A stretch of DNA of 64,000 bases from Paenibacillus borealis. GTDB taxonomy: Bacteria > Bacillota > Bacilli > Paenibacillales > Paenibacillaceae. Numbering within the stretch: position 1 is the first letter of the stretch; the number at the start of each line of letters is the position of its first letter. Positions 43,870 to 53,349 of the stretch are shown in pieces. Below the pieces are notes generated by a model that was not told the origin of the DNA, ran no database searches, and saw only the letters and a program-made list of their open reading frames with translations. The translations under genes and the position numbers were made by a program. The stretch spans positions 1,178,001 through 1,242,000 of the forward strand of contig NZ_CP009285.1 of assembly GCF_000758665.1 (NCBI RefSeq). The letters are read 5' to 3'.

Positions 43870-44208
43870 ATGGCAGTGAATATGAATGCGGCAATGAATT
43901 ACGGAAGCAGGGAGTCCTACTTTGACGGGACGCTTATCGAGTACATTGGCTGGTGCCTGGCAGGCTGGCTCGTTACGGTGTGTACCCTCGGGATTTGCTA
44001 TCCTTGGTCCGTGGTGATGATCTACCGCTGGAAGGTGGAGCATACCGTAGTAAACGGACAGCGTCTGCGGTTTGACGGCAGTGCAGTAAGCTTGTTCGGA
44101 CAATGGATCAAGTGGTTCGTACTGTCGGTAATAACCCTCGGCATCTACAGCTTCTGGGTAAGGATTAAGCTGGAGCAGTGGAGAACGAAGAACACCCATT
44201 TCCAATAA
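43870..44208 (+). CDS. DUF898-like small membrane protein
   Basis: ATG 43870 with AAAGGTGGAGA upstream. The 112-aa protein has two main membrane segments (about 24-48 and 78-98) and a duplicated signature: YFDGTLIEYIGW...TLGICYPW and LRFDGSAVSLFGQWIKW...TLGIYSFW. This FDG...TLGI(Y/C)..W pattern is typical of DUF898/YjgN-like proteins. Function unknown. Confidence 0.8.
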   Translation: MAVNMNAAMNYGSRESYFDGTLIEYIGWCLAGWLVTVCTLGICYPWSVVMIYRWKVEHTVVNGQRLRFDGSAVSLFGQWIKWFVLSVITLGIYSFWVRIKLEQWRTKNTHFQ

Positions 44209-44240
44209 TCCGCCGCATGATTTAAGAATACGGTTTATAA

Positions 44241-44283
44241 AGCAAGAGCCATCCTCCGTAACCGGAGGATGGCTCTTGCTTTG
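44241..44283. terminator. Long hairpin between the DUF898-like and cyclophilin genes
   Basis: AGCAAGAGCCATCCTCCG pairs with CGGAGGATGGCTCTTGCT, an 18-bp stem with a short loop, serving both converging genes. Confidence 0.88.
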
Positions 44284-44341
44284 CTGTACTTTGCGCTGCC
44301 GCTGCTGGAAGGGCGGCAGCGGATTACGCAGGTAATAGCGG

Positions 44342-45037
44342 TTATTGCACCTTTTGCGGCTCCGGGTAAGTTACGCCGAGGGTATCGACCGTAACCTTCT
44401 TCATCACCGGCGGCTGTTCGGGCCGGTCATCAGCATCACGCGGCAGATTGACGATATCCTGCACGGCTTCCAGTCCTTCGGTAACCTTGCCGAAAGCGGC
44501 ATAGCTGCCGTCAAGACTCGGATAAGCGGCGGCCATAATGAAGAACTGCGAGCCTCCGGAATTCATGTCCTGGCTTCTGGCCATGGATAGAACACCTTCT
44601 GTATGCAGCAGATTATTGGTGAATCCATTGGCGGAGAACTCTCCGGCGATACTGTAGTCCGGACCGCCCATACCTGTACCGTCAGGGTCGCCGCCCTGAA
44701 TCATGAAGCCGGGAATGACCCGGTGGAAGATGGTTCCGTCATAGAAGCCCTTCTGGATCAGCGAAATGAAGTTGTTGACCGTGTTAGGGGCAACCTCGGG
44801 ATACAGCTCAGCCTTGATGACCGCTCCGTTATCCATTTCAATTGTAACCACCGGATGGCTGGCCGTAGCTGAAGGCACGCCTTCCGTAGCTGCAGCAGCA
44901 TTATCCTGCGGCGCCGCAGTGGCCTCGCTGCCGGCAGCAGCATTATTGTTAGTTGGTTTGTTGCCGCAGCCCGCCAGAATTACGAGCATCAGGCACATCG
45001 CCGCAAGCAGGATGACGGGTTTTCTTGTAGTAAGCAT
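44342..45037 (-). CDS. Cyclophilin-type peptidyl-prolyl isomerase lipoprotein
   Basis: ATG 45037 (minus strand) has GGAGAG 10 bp upstream. The signal ends in the lipobox ILAGCG. A Thr/Ala/Asn-rich spacer (25-60) leads to a cyclophilin domain with FHRVIPGFMIQGGDPDGTG, LSMARSQDMNSGGSQFFI and the AFGKV strand. The catalytic Arg in FHRV is present. It should speed proline isomerisation in secreted proteins on the outer face of the membrane. Confidence 0.94.
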   Translation of the reverse strand: MLTTRKPVILLAAMCLMLVILAGCGNKPTNNNAAAGSEATAAPQDNAAAATEGVPSATASHPVVTIEMDNGAVIKAELYPEVAPNTVNNFISLIQKGFYDGTIFHRVIPGFMIQGGDPDGTGMGGPDYSIAGEFSANGFTNNLLHTEGVLSMARSQDMNSGGSQFFIMAAAYPSLDGSYAAFGKVTEGLEAVQDIVNLPRDADDRPEQPPVMKKVTVDTLGVTYPEPQKVQ

Positions 45038-45212
45038 TAGTCACAATCTCTCCTTTTATCTTTGAATAATGGGGTACAGCCACTCTTGTATCATACCTTC
45101 TTTGTCCCGCTTCATGCAAAGCCTGCCGCTCCGGCCGGGATTGGCACATTCTCCAAAGAGGGGTAGAATGGGGGAAGTGCTTCCACAAAAACACAGAAGG
45201 GATGTGTACAGC

Positions 45213-46436
45213 ATGAGTTTTTCATGGAAGCGGAACCTGATCGTGCTTTGGGTAGGGGTATTCTTTTGCAGTACGGCATATTCGATCTCGATTCCGTTCC
45301 TCTCCATTTTTCTCAGTGACCAGTTAGGTGTTACAAGCCATTTGGAGATCTGGTCGGGGGTCAGCTTCGGCATTACGTTTCTGGCCAGCGCGCTAATCTC
45401 GCCATATTGGGGTTCGCTTGCTGACAAATACGGCCGCAAGCCGATGCTGATCCGCTCGGGCTTCAGCCTGGCCGCGCTATATTTAATCAATTTCTTTGTG
45501 CATGATCCTTATGTATTCATAGTCGTGCGGATTCTGCAGGGACTGCTGGCGGGATTCGTTCCGGCGGCCATCGCCATGGTAGCAACCAACACGCCGGAAG
45601 AGAAGACGGGCTATGCGCTTAGCATCATGTCCACGGCCGGAGCTACCGGCAGCATCATCGGACCGCTGATCGGCGGCGTAGTCAGCTACTATTCCAGCAA
45701 CCGCAGTGCATTCCTGTTCTCGGCTGTGATCGTGCTCGTCTCTGCACTGATCGCTACCTTCTTCGCGAAGGAAGAGAATTTCGACCGCTCCGCAGCGCGG
45801 TCCCGGGTCAGGGATGATATCCGGGAAGCCGGCAAGAACCGGGCGTTCATCACCCTGCTGGTGCTTGCCGGCATCAGTACCTTCTCCGTCATGATCCTGG
45901 AGCCGCTGCTGCCGATCTATCTGCTGGACATGGGGATCGCGAAGAATACCGCCTCGCTCAGCTCGGGCATTGTTTTCTCTGCGGTCGGCATTGCTACCGT
46001 GATTATGGCACCGCAGTGGGGCAGGCTCGGCAGCCGCAAGGGCTATGGATTTATTCTCTTCATCGGGCTGATCGGCGGAGGCATTGGTAATATTCTGCAG
46101 TATTTTGTATCAGGTTATGTCGAGTTTGCCATTCTGCGGTTTGCCTACGGCCTGTTCTATGCCGGCGTGCTCCCGTCAGTCAATGCGATGATTGTCCAGG
46201 TCATCGAACCGGGCTTCCGCGGACGGGCCTTCGGCCTGAATCAGGCGGCCAGCCAGCTGGCAACGATGGCAGGCCCGATTATCGGCGGACTGCTCGGAGC
46301 CTTCCTGCCGATCCGCTGGGTATTTGTCATTAACGGCATCATGCTGCTTACGGCAGCTGTGCTGGTGAAGGCCAACAAGCTGGAATCGAAGGTAGACTCA
46401 GCCCGTTCAGGAGCCAAGGCGGCAGCTCAGGGTTAA
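45213..46436 (+). CDS. Major facilitator superfamily multidrug-type transporter
   Basis: I place the start at ATG 45213 (GAAGGGAT upstream); the frame is open to 45069 but that part overlaps the promoter of the divergent cyclophilin gene. The 407-aa protein has twelve membrane helices, motif A GSLADKYGRKPML between helices 2 and 3, and a second-half copy WGRLGSRKGYG. It resembles YfmO/TetA-type drug-proton antiporters (DHA1). Its end overlaps the end of the CLC gene by 4 bp, tail to tail. Confidence 0.9.
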   Translation: MSFSWKRNLIVLWVGVFFCSTAYSISIPFLSIFLSDQLGVTSHLEIWSGVSFGITFLASALISPYWGSLADKYGRKPMLIRSGFSLAALYLINFFVHDPYVFIVVRILQGLLAGFVPAAIAMVATNTPEEKTGYALSIMSTAGATGSIIGPLIGGVVSYYSSNRSAFLFSAVIVLVSALIATFFAKEENFDRSAARSRVRDDIREAGKNRAFITLLVLAGISTFSVMILEPLLPIYLLDMGIAKNTASLSSGIVFSAVGIATVIMAPQWGRLGSRKGYGFILFIGLIGGGIGNILQYFVSGYVEFAILRFAYGLFYAGVLPSVNAMIVQVIEPGFRGRAFGLNQAASQLATMAGPIIGGLLGAFLPIRWVFVINGIMLLTAAVLVKANKLESKVDSARSGAKAAAQG

Positions 46437-47767
46437 CTGCCGCCGGCAGTTTTGCCCCCCGGACCTTTGACGGTTTTGACGTTAGCCAGCGTCGTTCCTT
46501 CAGGAACCGGGAGCAGTGCGCTTTTGGAGATGCCGATGAGCTGGGAACTGTAGATGCCGCTGTGTCCGGAGAACAGATAGCTGATTACGCAGGCGATGAA
46601 CATGTATACCGCTCCGCCTGAGCCAAACAGCTCTATGCCCATAATGAAGCATGCGATAGGTGTATTAGTGGCTCCGCAGAAGACGGCGATGAAGCCGAGC
46701 GAAGCCAGAAAAGGCCCATATAGATGAAGCACGCCGGCCAGACTGTTCCCCAAGGTAGCTCCGATGGCAAAGAGCGGCGTCACTTCGCCCCCCTGAAATC
46801 CCGTCCCCAAGGTGAAGGCTGTGAAGATGAGCTTCCACAGAAAGGCGAAAGGATGTACATCCATCGTAAACGAATCACTGATTAGCGGAATTCCGAGGCC
46901 AAGATAGTCATGCGTACCGGCGATGTACACCAGGGCGATAATGATGAGGCCGCCGACGGCGCTTTTGAGCATAGGATTATGGATCATGGCTGTGAAGGTC
47001 CGCTTCAGATAATGGGTGAGCTCACTGAACAGCAGACTGATCAGACCGAACATGATGGAGGCGGCAATGACTTTGACCAGCACCAGCGCATCCATACCGG
47101 GGAATACATCCACCTGATAATGGATATGGTGCACGCCCCACAAGCGGGAAGCCACAAGATCACCGGTGAAGCTGGCGGCAAAACAGGGCAGCAGTGCCTT
47201 ATGGCTAATCAGGCCGATGGCGATGACCTCCAGACCGAATACCGTTCCGGCCAGAGGGGTCCCGAAGATGGAGCCGAAACCGCCGCTGATTCCGCACATC
47301 AGTAGTATTTTCCGGTCAAGCGGGTTGATTCTAATCCATCTTCCGAGTGCATCGGCCAGACTGCCACCCATTTGCACAGCTGTCCCCTCACGTCCGGCAG
47401 AACCTCCGAAGAGATGGGTGATGAGCGTCCCGATAAGGACCAGAGGCGCCATCCGCAGCGGAACCGCTTCATTTCCCTGCTGAATTTGCTCCAGAATCAG
47501 ATTGTTCCCCTTTGCGCTAGTCTTGCCGTAACGCATGTACATACCGCTAACCAGAGCCCCCCCCACAGGAAGCAGGAAGAGCAGCCAGGCATGCTCCAGC
47601 CGGACCTTGGTCACGGCATCCAGGCTTTTCAGGAAAATAGCCGAGGCACTCCCCGACAATAGCCCGACCAATCCCCCCAGCACCACCCACTTCACAAATG
47701 TACTCCAAAGAGCGAGCTGGCTCTGCCGCGCTGCAAGCTCCACCCACCGTGCATACTTCCTCTTCAT
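46433..47767 (-). CDS. CLC-F type fluoride/proton antiporter
   Basis: The 444-aa protein is a CLC channel/transporter-family member with about 16 membrane helices. It has SAKGNNLILEQI in place of the GSGIP motif of chloride CLCs, GREGTAVQMGG instead of GREGP, and GGEVTPLFAIG, all typical of the CLC-F branch (EriC-F). The fluoride riboswitch directly upstream supports fluoride as substrate. It exports fluoride in exchange for protons. It has no CBS domain. The gene ends 4 bp into the converging MFS gene. Confidence 0.93.
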   Translation of the reverse strand: MKRKYARWVELAARQSQLALWSTFVKWVVLGGLVGLLSGSASAIFLKSLDAVTKVRLEHAWLLFLLPVGGALVSGMYMRYGKTSAKGNNLILEQIQQGNEAVPLRMAPLVLIGTLITHLFGGSAGREGTAVQMGGSLADALGRWIRINPLDRKILLMCGISGGFGSIFGTPLAGTVFGLEVIAIGLISHKALLPCFAASFTGDLVASRLWGVHHIHYQVDVFPGMDALVLVKVIAASIMFGLISLLFSELTHYLKRTFTAMIHNPMLKSAVGGLIIIALVYIAGTHDYLGLGIPLISDSFTMDVHPFAFLWKLIFTAFTLGTGFQGGEVTPLFAIGATLGNSLAGVLHLYGPFLASLGFIAVFCGATNTPIACFIMGIELFGSGGAVYMFIACVISYLFSGHSGIYSSQLIGISKSALLPVPEGTTLANVKTVKGPGGKTAGGS

Positions 47768-47800
47768 CCCGCAATGCCCCCATATTACAGTATACTCCCT

Positions 47801-47883
47801 GAAAATAAACAGACTCCTACCAGCGAGTGACCACTGGTAGGAGTCATTAGCCCCGAAGGACGGTTATGGCGAACTCCATCGCC
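47801..47883 (-). promoter_or_regulatory. Fluoride riboswitch (crcB motif) with overlapping terminator
   Basis: Read on the minus strand from 47883: GGCGATGGAGTTCGCC, CATAACCG, CTTCGGGGCTAATGACTCC, the conserved fluoride aptamer pattern. The final GACTCCTACCAG then forms the 5' arm of a 12-bp terminator stem with CTGGTAGGAGTC (47823-47812), followed by TGTTTATTTT. Fluoride binding would stabilise the aptamer and prevent the terminator. It sits 34 bp before the CLC start. Confidence 0.93.
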
Positions 47884-47941
47884 GTATTGAATGAAATTAT
47901 AGTAAGTTTATTTCGGTCAAAAGTCAATACGGATCTGCCGC

Positions 47942-48547
47942 TTAGTCCTCTTCACCGCTGGAGCCGTTCAGCACATCGGTTCCGGGCATTGCGTCAGGGT
48001 CCGGGGAGACCGGGTCAATTGCGCTGCCGGGATCAAGCTCGTCGGCATCCGGGATATCCTCCAGCGGAAGCTCCTCATCCTCCTCCAGCAGCTCCTCATC
48101 CTCCGCATAATCAATAACATCGCCGGTCAGGCCTGCCGCGCCGGCGGCGTACAGTGCATCCGATTCCAGCAGCTCGTCCCGTTCCGGTGCAGGGGTCCCT
48201 GCCGAAGGGAGGCTCCGGTCCGCCCGCGGGCCAAGCCCGGAATCCGGCACATTCAGCCCGATGTCGGCAGCCAGAATATTATCGCCAACCAGTGCCGGAT
48301 CGGAACCGTCATCCACTACACCGTCGAAGTCTATAGGTGTGAAGTTAGCGGGATCATGACTGGCCAGAGCGGATTCCAGCGGCCGGTTCCCGGCAGTGTC
48401 CACTTCATCGCCCGGACTTTGTTCGGTAATCGTGCCAAGCGGACGTAATTCTTCCAGCGGAATATCCTGTTCCGGGGAAATGCCGCCCATTTTGGTATAA
48501 CGCTCATACACAAAGTCGGCTTCCGTTTTATTGAATTCATTGCCCAT
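47942..48547 (-). CDS. Highly acidic 201-aa hydrophilic protein
   Basis: ATG 48547 (minus strand) with GGGAG upstream. The protein starts MGNEFNKTEADFVYERY and is otherwise dominated by Asp, Glu, Pro and Gly with few hydrophobic residues, including runs such as EDEELLEEDEELPLED; it is probably disordered. No known domain. It follows a 59-aa acidic gene by 21 bp on the same strand, so the two form a small operon. This may be a sporulation or stress protein, but nothing in the sequence proves that. Confidence 0.75.
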   Translation of the reverse strand: MGNEFNKTEADFVYERYTKMGGISPEQDIPLEELRPLGTITEQSPGDEVDTAGNRPLESALASHDPANFTPIDFDGVVDDGSDPALVGDNILAADIGLNVPDSGLGPRADRSLPSAGTPAPERDELLESDALYAAGAAGLTGDVIDYAEDEELLEEDEELPLEDIPDADELDPGSAIDPVSPDPDAMPGTDVLNGSSGEED

Positions 48548-48568
48548 TGCTGTTCAGCTCCCTTTATT

Positions 48569-48748
48569 TTAAGTCTGCCCCTCTTTGGGGACAGCATGGT
48601 TAATAGCAGCTTTCTGATCCTTGTCCGGAAGTGCGCCGGGATAGGTACCTTCCTGGAACAGTCCGGACTCTTCATCAATATCCCGCTCGGTAATCAGATC
48701 CTCACGGTCCTGTTCTTCACCGTCAGCGGCTTTCTTATGAATGTCCAT
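48569..48748 (-). CDS. 59-aa acidic hydrophilic protein
   Basis: The ATG at 48748 (minus strand) has a strong AAAGGAGG 6 bp upstream and runs to TAA at 48571-48569. The product, MDIHKKAADGEEQDREDL onward, is rich in Glu, Asp and Lys, has no Cys or membrane segment, and matches its downstream neighbour in acidity. Function unknown. Confidence 0.75.
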   Translation of the reverse strand: MDIHKKAADGEEQDREDLITERDIDEESGLFQEGTYPGALPDKDQKAAINHAVPKEGQT

Positions 48749-49016
48749 CGCGAGCCTCCTTTACCTATAGTAATTGTATACCCTTTAAACCGGCGGCGAA
48801 TCTGTTCACCAGCCAGGCGGTCATTCTGTTAATATATTCATTCCTTCCGTGGAATAACCAAAATAACCGAGCAAATATAAGAATTTATATGTTTCACTCG
48901 ATAAGTTATCCTTCTATTTTTCGCTGAACCGGCAAAGCCGCCCTTGGAGGATGGATTTGTCGTTTCTACTTATAATTCGAGGTATTTTGCCAGATAAGGC
49001 AGGTATAGTGCGAACG

Positions 49017-49025
49017 TTGTCGAAA
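49017..49025 (+). promoter_or_regulatory. Possible Spo0A box before the first sensor kinase
   Basis: TTGTCGAAA matches the 0A-box core, 55 bp before the gene. A chance match is possible; it is of interest because the gene encodes a KinA-like histidine kinase. Confidence 0.35.
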
Positions 49026-49079
49026 ATAAGAATCATATGAACTACGAAAATATAACTATGGATTCACTGGGGTGCCACA

Positions 49080-50978
49080 ATGAAGTTGCCTTCAACAAAA
49101 ACAGCAGCCGCACTGATTATGCTGCTGCTCGTGATTGCTATAATCCCGGTTGGCATTGCCATGGAATGGGGCGGGCATAAAGAAGTTGCCCTGCCGGTAT
49201 GGCAGCTTAAATGGGAACACACAGCTATACATGATATTCAGGAGGCCATGACTGCTCCTTCCGGGGAGTGGAGAACGGTAGAGGCGCGGGAGGACAGGCC
49301 GCAACCGCCTTCAGGTGCAGATTCAGCCTGGCTGCGGTTTTCTCTGCCGCGTACAGAGGCGAACTCGGCACTCCTGATCGACAAAGTATACGGCGACAGC
49401 CTGCAGGCATATATAGACAACCGGCTTATCTATGATTCCAATGACCTTATCCACTACAGCGGCAACAAGGTGCTAATCCCGCTATCCCGGGAGGACAGTG
49501 CCAAGCAGCTATATCTGTGGAGTACTGGCGGCGGCAGAGAGTTCGGCATAGAGGGAGAAGTCAGGGTCGGCAGCTATGATAAGCTGCTGTCCTTCTATGT
49601 GAAGCAGGATCTCGTGGATCTTGTCATTGGAGCGGCGCTGATATTTATGGGCGGAGCGCTGATGATCTGCCTGCTGTTTCTCAAACCGGAGTTTTTCTCG
49701 GGCGGTTTTTCCCTGATTCTGGTCATTATATCCTTTGGCGTGCTGCTTATTACTTATTCCCCGTTTCTGCGGCTGATTGTAAACAGCCAGGAACGTTTGA
49801 CGGGAATCTGCTTCGATCTGGCGCTTTTCACACTTCTGCCGGCGTTTACGATCTATTTCGAACAGTTATTCGGACCCGGCAAGCGTGGACTTACCACCCG
49901 GCTGCGCAATTTTCAGCTGGCGTACTCCTTGTTCTGCCTGGGTGCGCTTGTGCTGAATGCAGTGCTCGCTTTCCGGCTCGACTACCTGTACTCCTTCCTG
50001 ACCGTTGATGTGACAGGTGTGCTGATTATGGCGCAGTTTGTTTATTTGCTGTATTTATCGCTGTCTTATGCCCGCAGGGGCAATAAAGATGCTGTGATTT
50101 TCTCCATGGGGTTCTCTATATTTGCCTTCCTGTCCTTAAGTGAGCTGCTGATCTATTATTTCTCTTCAGAGAGGTATCATCTGTATTGGTGGAAATGGGG
50201 AATGGTTCTGTTCGTCATTTCCCTGATCGTTATTCTGGGAAGGCGGTTTGCGGGGAATCATGAGCAGGCTGTGGAATACTCCAGGGAACTGGAGAAATTC
50301 AATAATGAACTGCAGCGTTCGGAGAAAATGGAGATTATCAGTGAACTCGCTGCCTCGGTTGCCCATGAGGTACGGAATCCTCTGCAGGTAACCCGCGGTT
50401 TCCTGCAGATTCTGGGGGAGCGCTCGGGCAAGAAGGAGAAGGAATATCTGCAGATGGCCATGGAAGAGCTGGACAGGGCCTCGGTTATCATTACCGATTT
50501 TTTAACTTTCGCCAAACCTGGTATGGACACGGTAGATGTATTTGAAGTCTCCGGAGAGCTGAAGCATGTGTCAGGCATTCTGGTGCCCCTCGCCAATCTG
50601 CAGGGTGGAGCCATTGAACTGCATCTGCAGGAGGATCTCCAAGTATCGGGCAGCCCGGCCAAATTCAAGCAGGCGTTCATTAACCTGATCAAGAACAGCA
50701 TTGAATCATTACAGGAGGACGGCCTGATCGTAGTGACCGCCTGGAAGACAGGCAGACATGTGGTCATCAGTGTGCAGGATAACGGCGAAGGCATGAAGGT
50801 CAGTGAGCTGGCCCGGCTGGGGGAGCCGTATTATTCCAATAAGACGAAGGGCACGGGGCTTGGACTCATGGTTACCTTCCGGATTATTGAAGCGATGAAC
50901 GGTTCTATAGAGTTTCAGAGCAGGAAGGGTGAGGGGACAGAGGTTATTGTTAAATTACCAGTCTCCGGTAATAATTAG
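49080..50978 (+). CDS. Orphan membrane histidine kinase with extracellular beta domain and seven-helix region (paralogue 1)
   Basis: ATG 49080 after GGGGTGCC. A signal/anchor helix (8-28) precedes an extracellular beta-sandwich-like domain (about 35-175; WLRFSLP, LQAYIDNRLIYDS), then seven membrane helices (about 180-400) as in 7TMR-DISM receptors. The kinase part has an H-box VAHEVRNPLQVTRGFLQ near residue 428 and a HATPase domain with N box NLIKNSIESL, G1 DNGEGM and GTGLGL. No response regulator is adjacent. The H-box is of the type seen in Spo0A-phosphorelay kinases. It is clearly paralogous to the next gene. Confidence 0.92.
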   Translation: MKLPSTKTAAALIMLLLVIAIIPVGIAMEWGGHKEVALPVWQLKWEHTAIHDIQEAMTAPSGEWRTVEAREDRPQPPSGADSAWLRFSLPRTEANSALLIDKVYGDSLQAYIDNRLIYDSNDLIHYSGNKVLIPLSREDSAKQLYLWSTGGGREFGIEGEVRVGSYDKLLSFYVKQDLVDLVIGAALIFMGGALMICLLFLKPEFFSGGFSLILVIISFGVLLITYSPFLRLIVNSQERLTGICFDLALFTLLPAFTIYFEQLFGPGKRGLTTRLRNFQLAYSLFCLGALVLNAVLAFRLDYLYSFLTVDVTGVLIMAQFVYLLYLSLSYARRGNKDAVIFSMGFSIFAFLSLSELLIYYFSSERYHLYWWKWGMVLFVISLIVILGRRFAGNHEQAVEYSRELEKFNNELQRSEKMEIISELAASVAHEVRNPLQVTRGFLQILGERSGKKEKEYLQMAMEELDRASVIITDFLTFAKPGMDTVDVFEVSGELKHVSGILVPLANLQGGAIELHLQEDLQVSGSPAKFKQAFINLIKNSIESLQEDGLIVVTAWKTGRHVVISVQDNGEGMKVSELARLGEPYYSNKTKGTGLGLMVTFRIIEAMNGSIEFQSRKGEGTEVIVKLPVSGNN

Positions 50979-51085
50979 GAATTATTTTTGTTTATTCCGT
51001 TTTTTTGAAGGGATGGGCGGAGGGCGGAGCGAAATACTAACACTAACAGAACTTTGTTTCTGAAACTTTCTTCTGAGGTGCTTGC

Positions 51086-53011
51086 ATGTCTTTGATGTTC
51101 AAAAGTTTACATATAACCTTGGTACTCTTTCTGCTCACAGTAATCTGCGGATCGTTTCTGGTATCAGCGCAAAGCTACTATCCTGCCAGCGAGATCAGCC
51201 ATTGGCAGATGAAGTGGCAGGAGGGTCCGGGAGACAGCGGGCGTAAGATTCCTCTGACGGAAACGGAAGGATGGATGGAGGTCGGAGCGAAGACTGAGAT
51301 GCCTCAGATGCCGCCGGGGGTATCCTCCGCCTGGACGAAGATAACACTGCCTTCATACAGCTACGCAGCCCCTTCCGTCTATATTGATGCGATCTATGCC
51401 CTGCATGTCAAAGTGTACGTGGATGAGCGGCTGATTTTCGAGAACGACCGCAGCTTTATTAAGGATAATTATTCGCTGCTTGTGCCTCTGGAAATGATGG
51501 ACAACGGCAAGACGATGTATATTTGGACAGAAACCATGAAGGACCGGATTGGAATCAAGGATAAGATCGTGGTCGGTGAGCATAGTGTGCTGATCAAGGA
51601 TTATATTAAAAACGGACTTATCGATGTGATCCTGGGCGGCGCCTTTGTGTTCGTGGCGGTAGTCCTGTTTGTCTGCGCATTTTATCTGAATAAAGAGTAC
51701 TTTCCGGTTGCCGCTTCTTTAGCTATAGTAATAGCCTCCACCGGAGTGCTGTCCATTACCTACTCTCCGTTTACGTATACCTTCTACAGTTATCTGGGGC
51801 CGGTCAGCGTAGTGTTCTTTGACGTGGCGCTATTGTCCCTTTTGCCTTCCCTGACCTTTCTGTTTGAGAAAATATTCGGCGGCGGCAAATTTGGCATCAT
51901 CCGCTCGTTCCGTAAATTTGAGTCCGTCTACTCCCTTTTTTGTATCCTCTGTCTGATTGTTAATACGCTCTCCGGCGACCGGATTTTGGAATTCTACTAT
52001 TTTGTCTCGACTAAGATTCTTGGGATCATCATGATCCTGCAATTCATTCTGCTAATCGCCTGCGTGATCATATTCTCCCTGAAGCGCAATAAGGATGCTA
52101 TCATTTTTGCCATAGGTTTTGGTACTGCCGCGTTAACTGGGGTCACGGAGCTAGTCTGGTATTATGTTAAGGGCGGAAACTATGACCTGTTCTACTGGAA
52201 ATGGGCGCTGGTGGTATTCATTCTGTCGCTGATTGTCATCCTGGGCCGGCGGCTGGCGCAGAATCATCAGCAGGTGGTGAAATATTCGCGTGAGCTGGAG
52301 CTGTTCAACAATGAACTGCAGCGTTCAGAGAAGATGGAAATTATCAGCGAGCTGGCAGCGTCTGTAGCCCATGAGGTGCGCAACCCGCTTCAGGTCACCC
52401 GGGGGTTCCTTCAGCTGCTCAGCGAGAAGTCGAACGGCGATGAGCGGAGATATCTGTTCATGGCACTCAGTGAACTGGACCGTGCAGCGAGTATCATCAC
52501 GGATTTCCTGACCTTTGCCAAACCGGAGTTTGAGCAGATTTCATTGCTTAACGTGGATGAGGAGTTCAAGCATATTCAGAGTATTCTGCTGCCTTTGTGT
52601 CACCTGAACGGGGGCAAAATGATTTTGGATGTAGAGGATGGCCTGTGGGTCAAAGGGAATTCTTCCAAGTTTAAGCAGGCGCTGATTAATATTATCAAGA
52701 ACAGCATCGAATCGCTGGGCGATGAAGGCACCATTCAGCTGCTGGCATATGGCAGAGGGGATAAAGTACATATTCATATTAAGGATAATGGGGTAGGCAT
52801 GGAGCCTGCGGTCCTCAGCCGGCTGGGGGAACCGTATTTCTCTTCCAACAAAACAAAAGGTACGGGGCTTGGACTGATGGTTACTTTCCGTATTATCGAG
52901 GCGATGGAGGGGGAAATCCGCTTCATGAGCAAAAAAGGAGCCGGAACCGAATCCATCACCATTCTGCCGCGTGCAGAGGGTCCGGATGATTCCAACTCCT
53001 TATTAGCTTGA
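51086..53011 (+). CDS. Orphan membrane histidine kinase, paralogue 2
   Basis: The ATG at 51086 starts 107 bp after the first kinase. Domain order is the same: anchor helix, extracellular beta domain (about 35-175), seven membrane helices, H-box VAHEVRNPLQVTRGFLQ at about 429 and HATPase with NIIKNSIESL, DNGVGM and GTGLGL. The kinase halves are close to identical in their motif blocks, while the extracellular domains differ more, which suggests a duplication followed by sensory divergence. It is convergent with the NHLP peptide gene, 14 bp away. Whether it senses that peptide is a hypothesis only. Confidence 0.92.
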   Translation: MSLMFKSLHITLVLFLLTVICGSFLVSAQSYYPASEISHWQMKWQEGPGDSGRKIPLTETEGWMEVGAKTEMPQMPPGVSSAWTKITLPSYSYAAPSVYIDAIYALHVKVYVDERLIFENDRSFIKDNYSLLVPLEMMDNGKTMYIWTETMKDRIGIKDKIVVGEHSVLIKDYIKNGLIDVILGGAFVFVAVVLFVCAFYLNKEYFPVAASLAIVIASTGVLSITYSPFTYTFYSYLGPVSVVFFDVALLSLLPSLTFLFEKIFGGGKFGIIRSFRKFESVYSLFCILCLIVNTLSGDRILEFYYFVSTKILGIIMILQFILLIACVIIFSLKRNKDAIIFAIGFGTAALTGVTELVWYYVKGGNYDLFYWKWALVVFILSLIVILGRRLAQNHQQVVKYSRELELFNNELQRSEKMEIISELAASVAHEVRNPLQVTRGFLQLLSEKSNGDERRYLFMALSELDRAASIITDFLTFAKPEFEQISLLNVDEEFKHIQSILLPLCHLNGGKMILDVEDGLWVKGNSSKFKQALINIIKNSIESLGDEGTIQLLAYGRGDKVHIHIKDNGVGMEPAVLSRLGEPYFSSNKTKGTGLGLMVTFRIIEAMEGEIRFMSKKGAGTESITILPRAEGPDDSNSLLA

Positions 53012-53025
53012 TTTGTTAGTGAAAG

Positions 53026-53265
53026 TTACCAGATGCCGAGCGCAGAGACGTTAGTCTTCATCATTCCGGAAGCCGGACTTGGAGGAATAACGAGATAGAA
53101 CTCATTGGAGCCTTCCTCTACTGTCTTCAATGTAATGTTATCAGGAAGGGTAATGCCGAGCACTTCTTTGAGGGCTTCTTTCGGATCTGTGAGTAGTCTC
53201 TGTTTGAAACTTGGATCTTCCCAGGCCTTCTGAATCACTTGATTCTTAAGAATTGCGTCTGACAA
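53026..53265 (-). CDS. NHLP-leader family RiPP-type precursor peptide ending in Trp
   Basis: The start is TTG at 53265 (minus strand) with AAAGGG 8 bp upstream; an in-frame ATG at 53313 has no ribosome site. The 79-aa product has the nitrile-hydratase-leader-peptide pattern: ILKNQVIQKAWEDPSFK, LLTDPKEALKEVLG, LPDNITLKTVEE, and FYLVIPPSP. A short C-terminal tail, ASGMMKTNVSALGIW, follows and would be the core. There is no Cys and only one Ser and one Thr after the leader, so it is not a lanthipeptide precursor of the usual kind. The C-terminal Trp is notable beside a prenyl-enzyme gene. Confidence 0.85.
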   Translation of the reverse strand: MSDAILKNQVIQKAWEDPSFKQRLLTDPKEALKEVLGITLPDNITLKTVEEGSNEFYLVIPPSPASGMMKTNVSALGIW

Positions 53266-53349
53266 TACAATCACCCTTTCGAATTGGTTATATTTTCCTG
53301 ATAAGCATAACATAGGCCAATCTATAATTCTATTGCTTTTTTATATATT

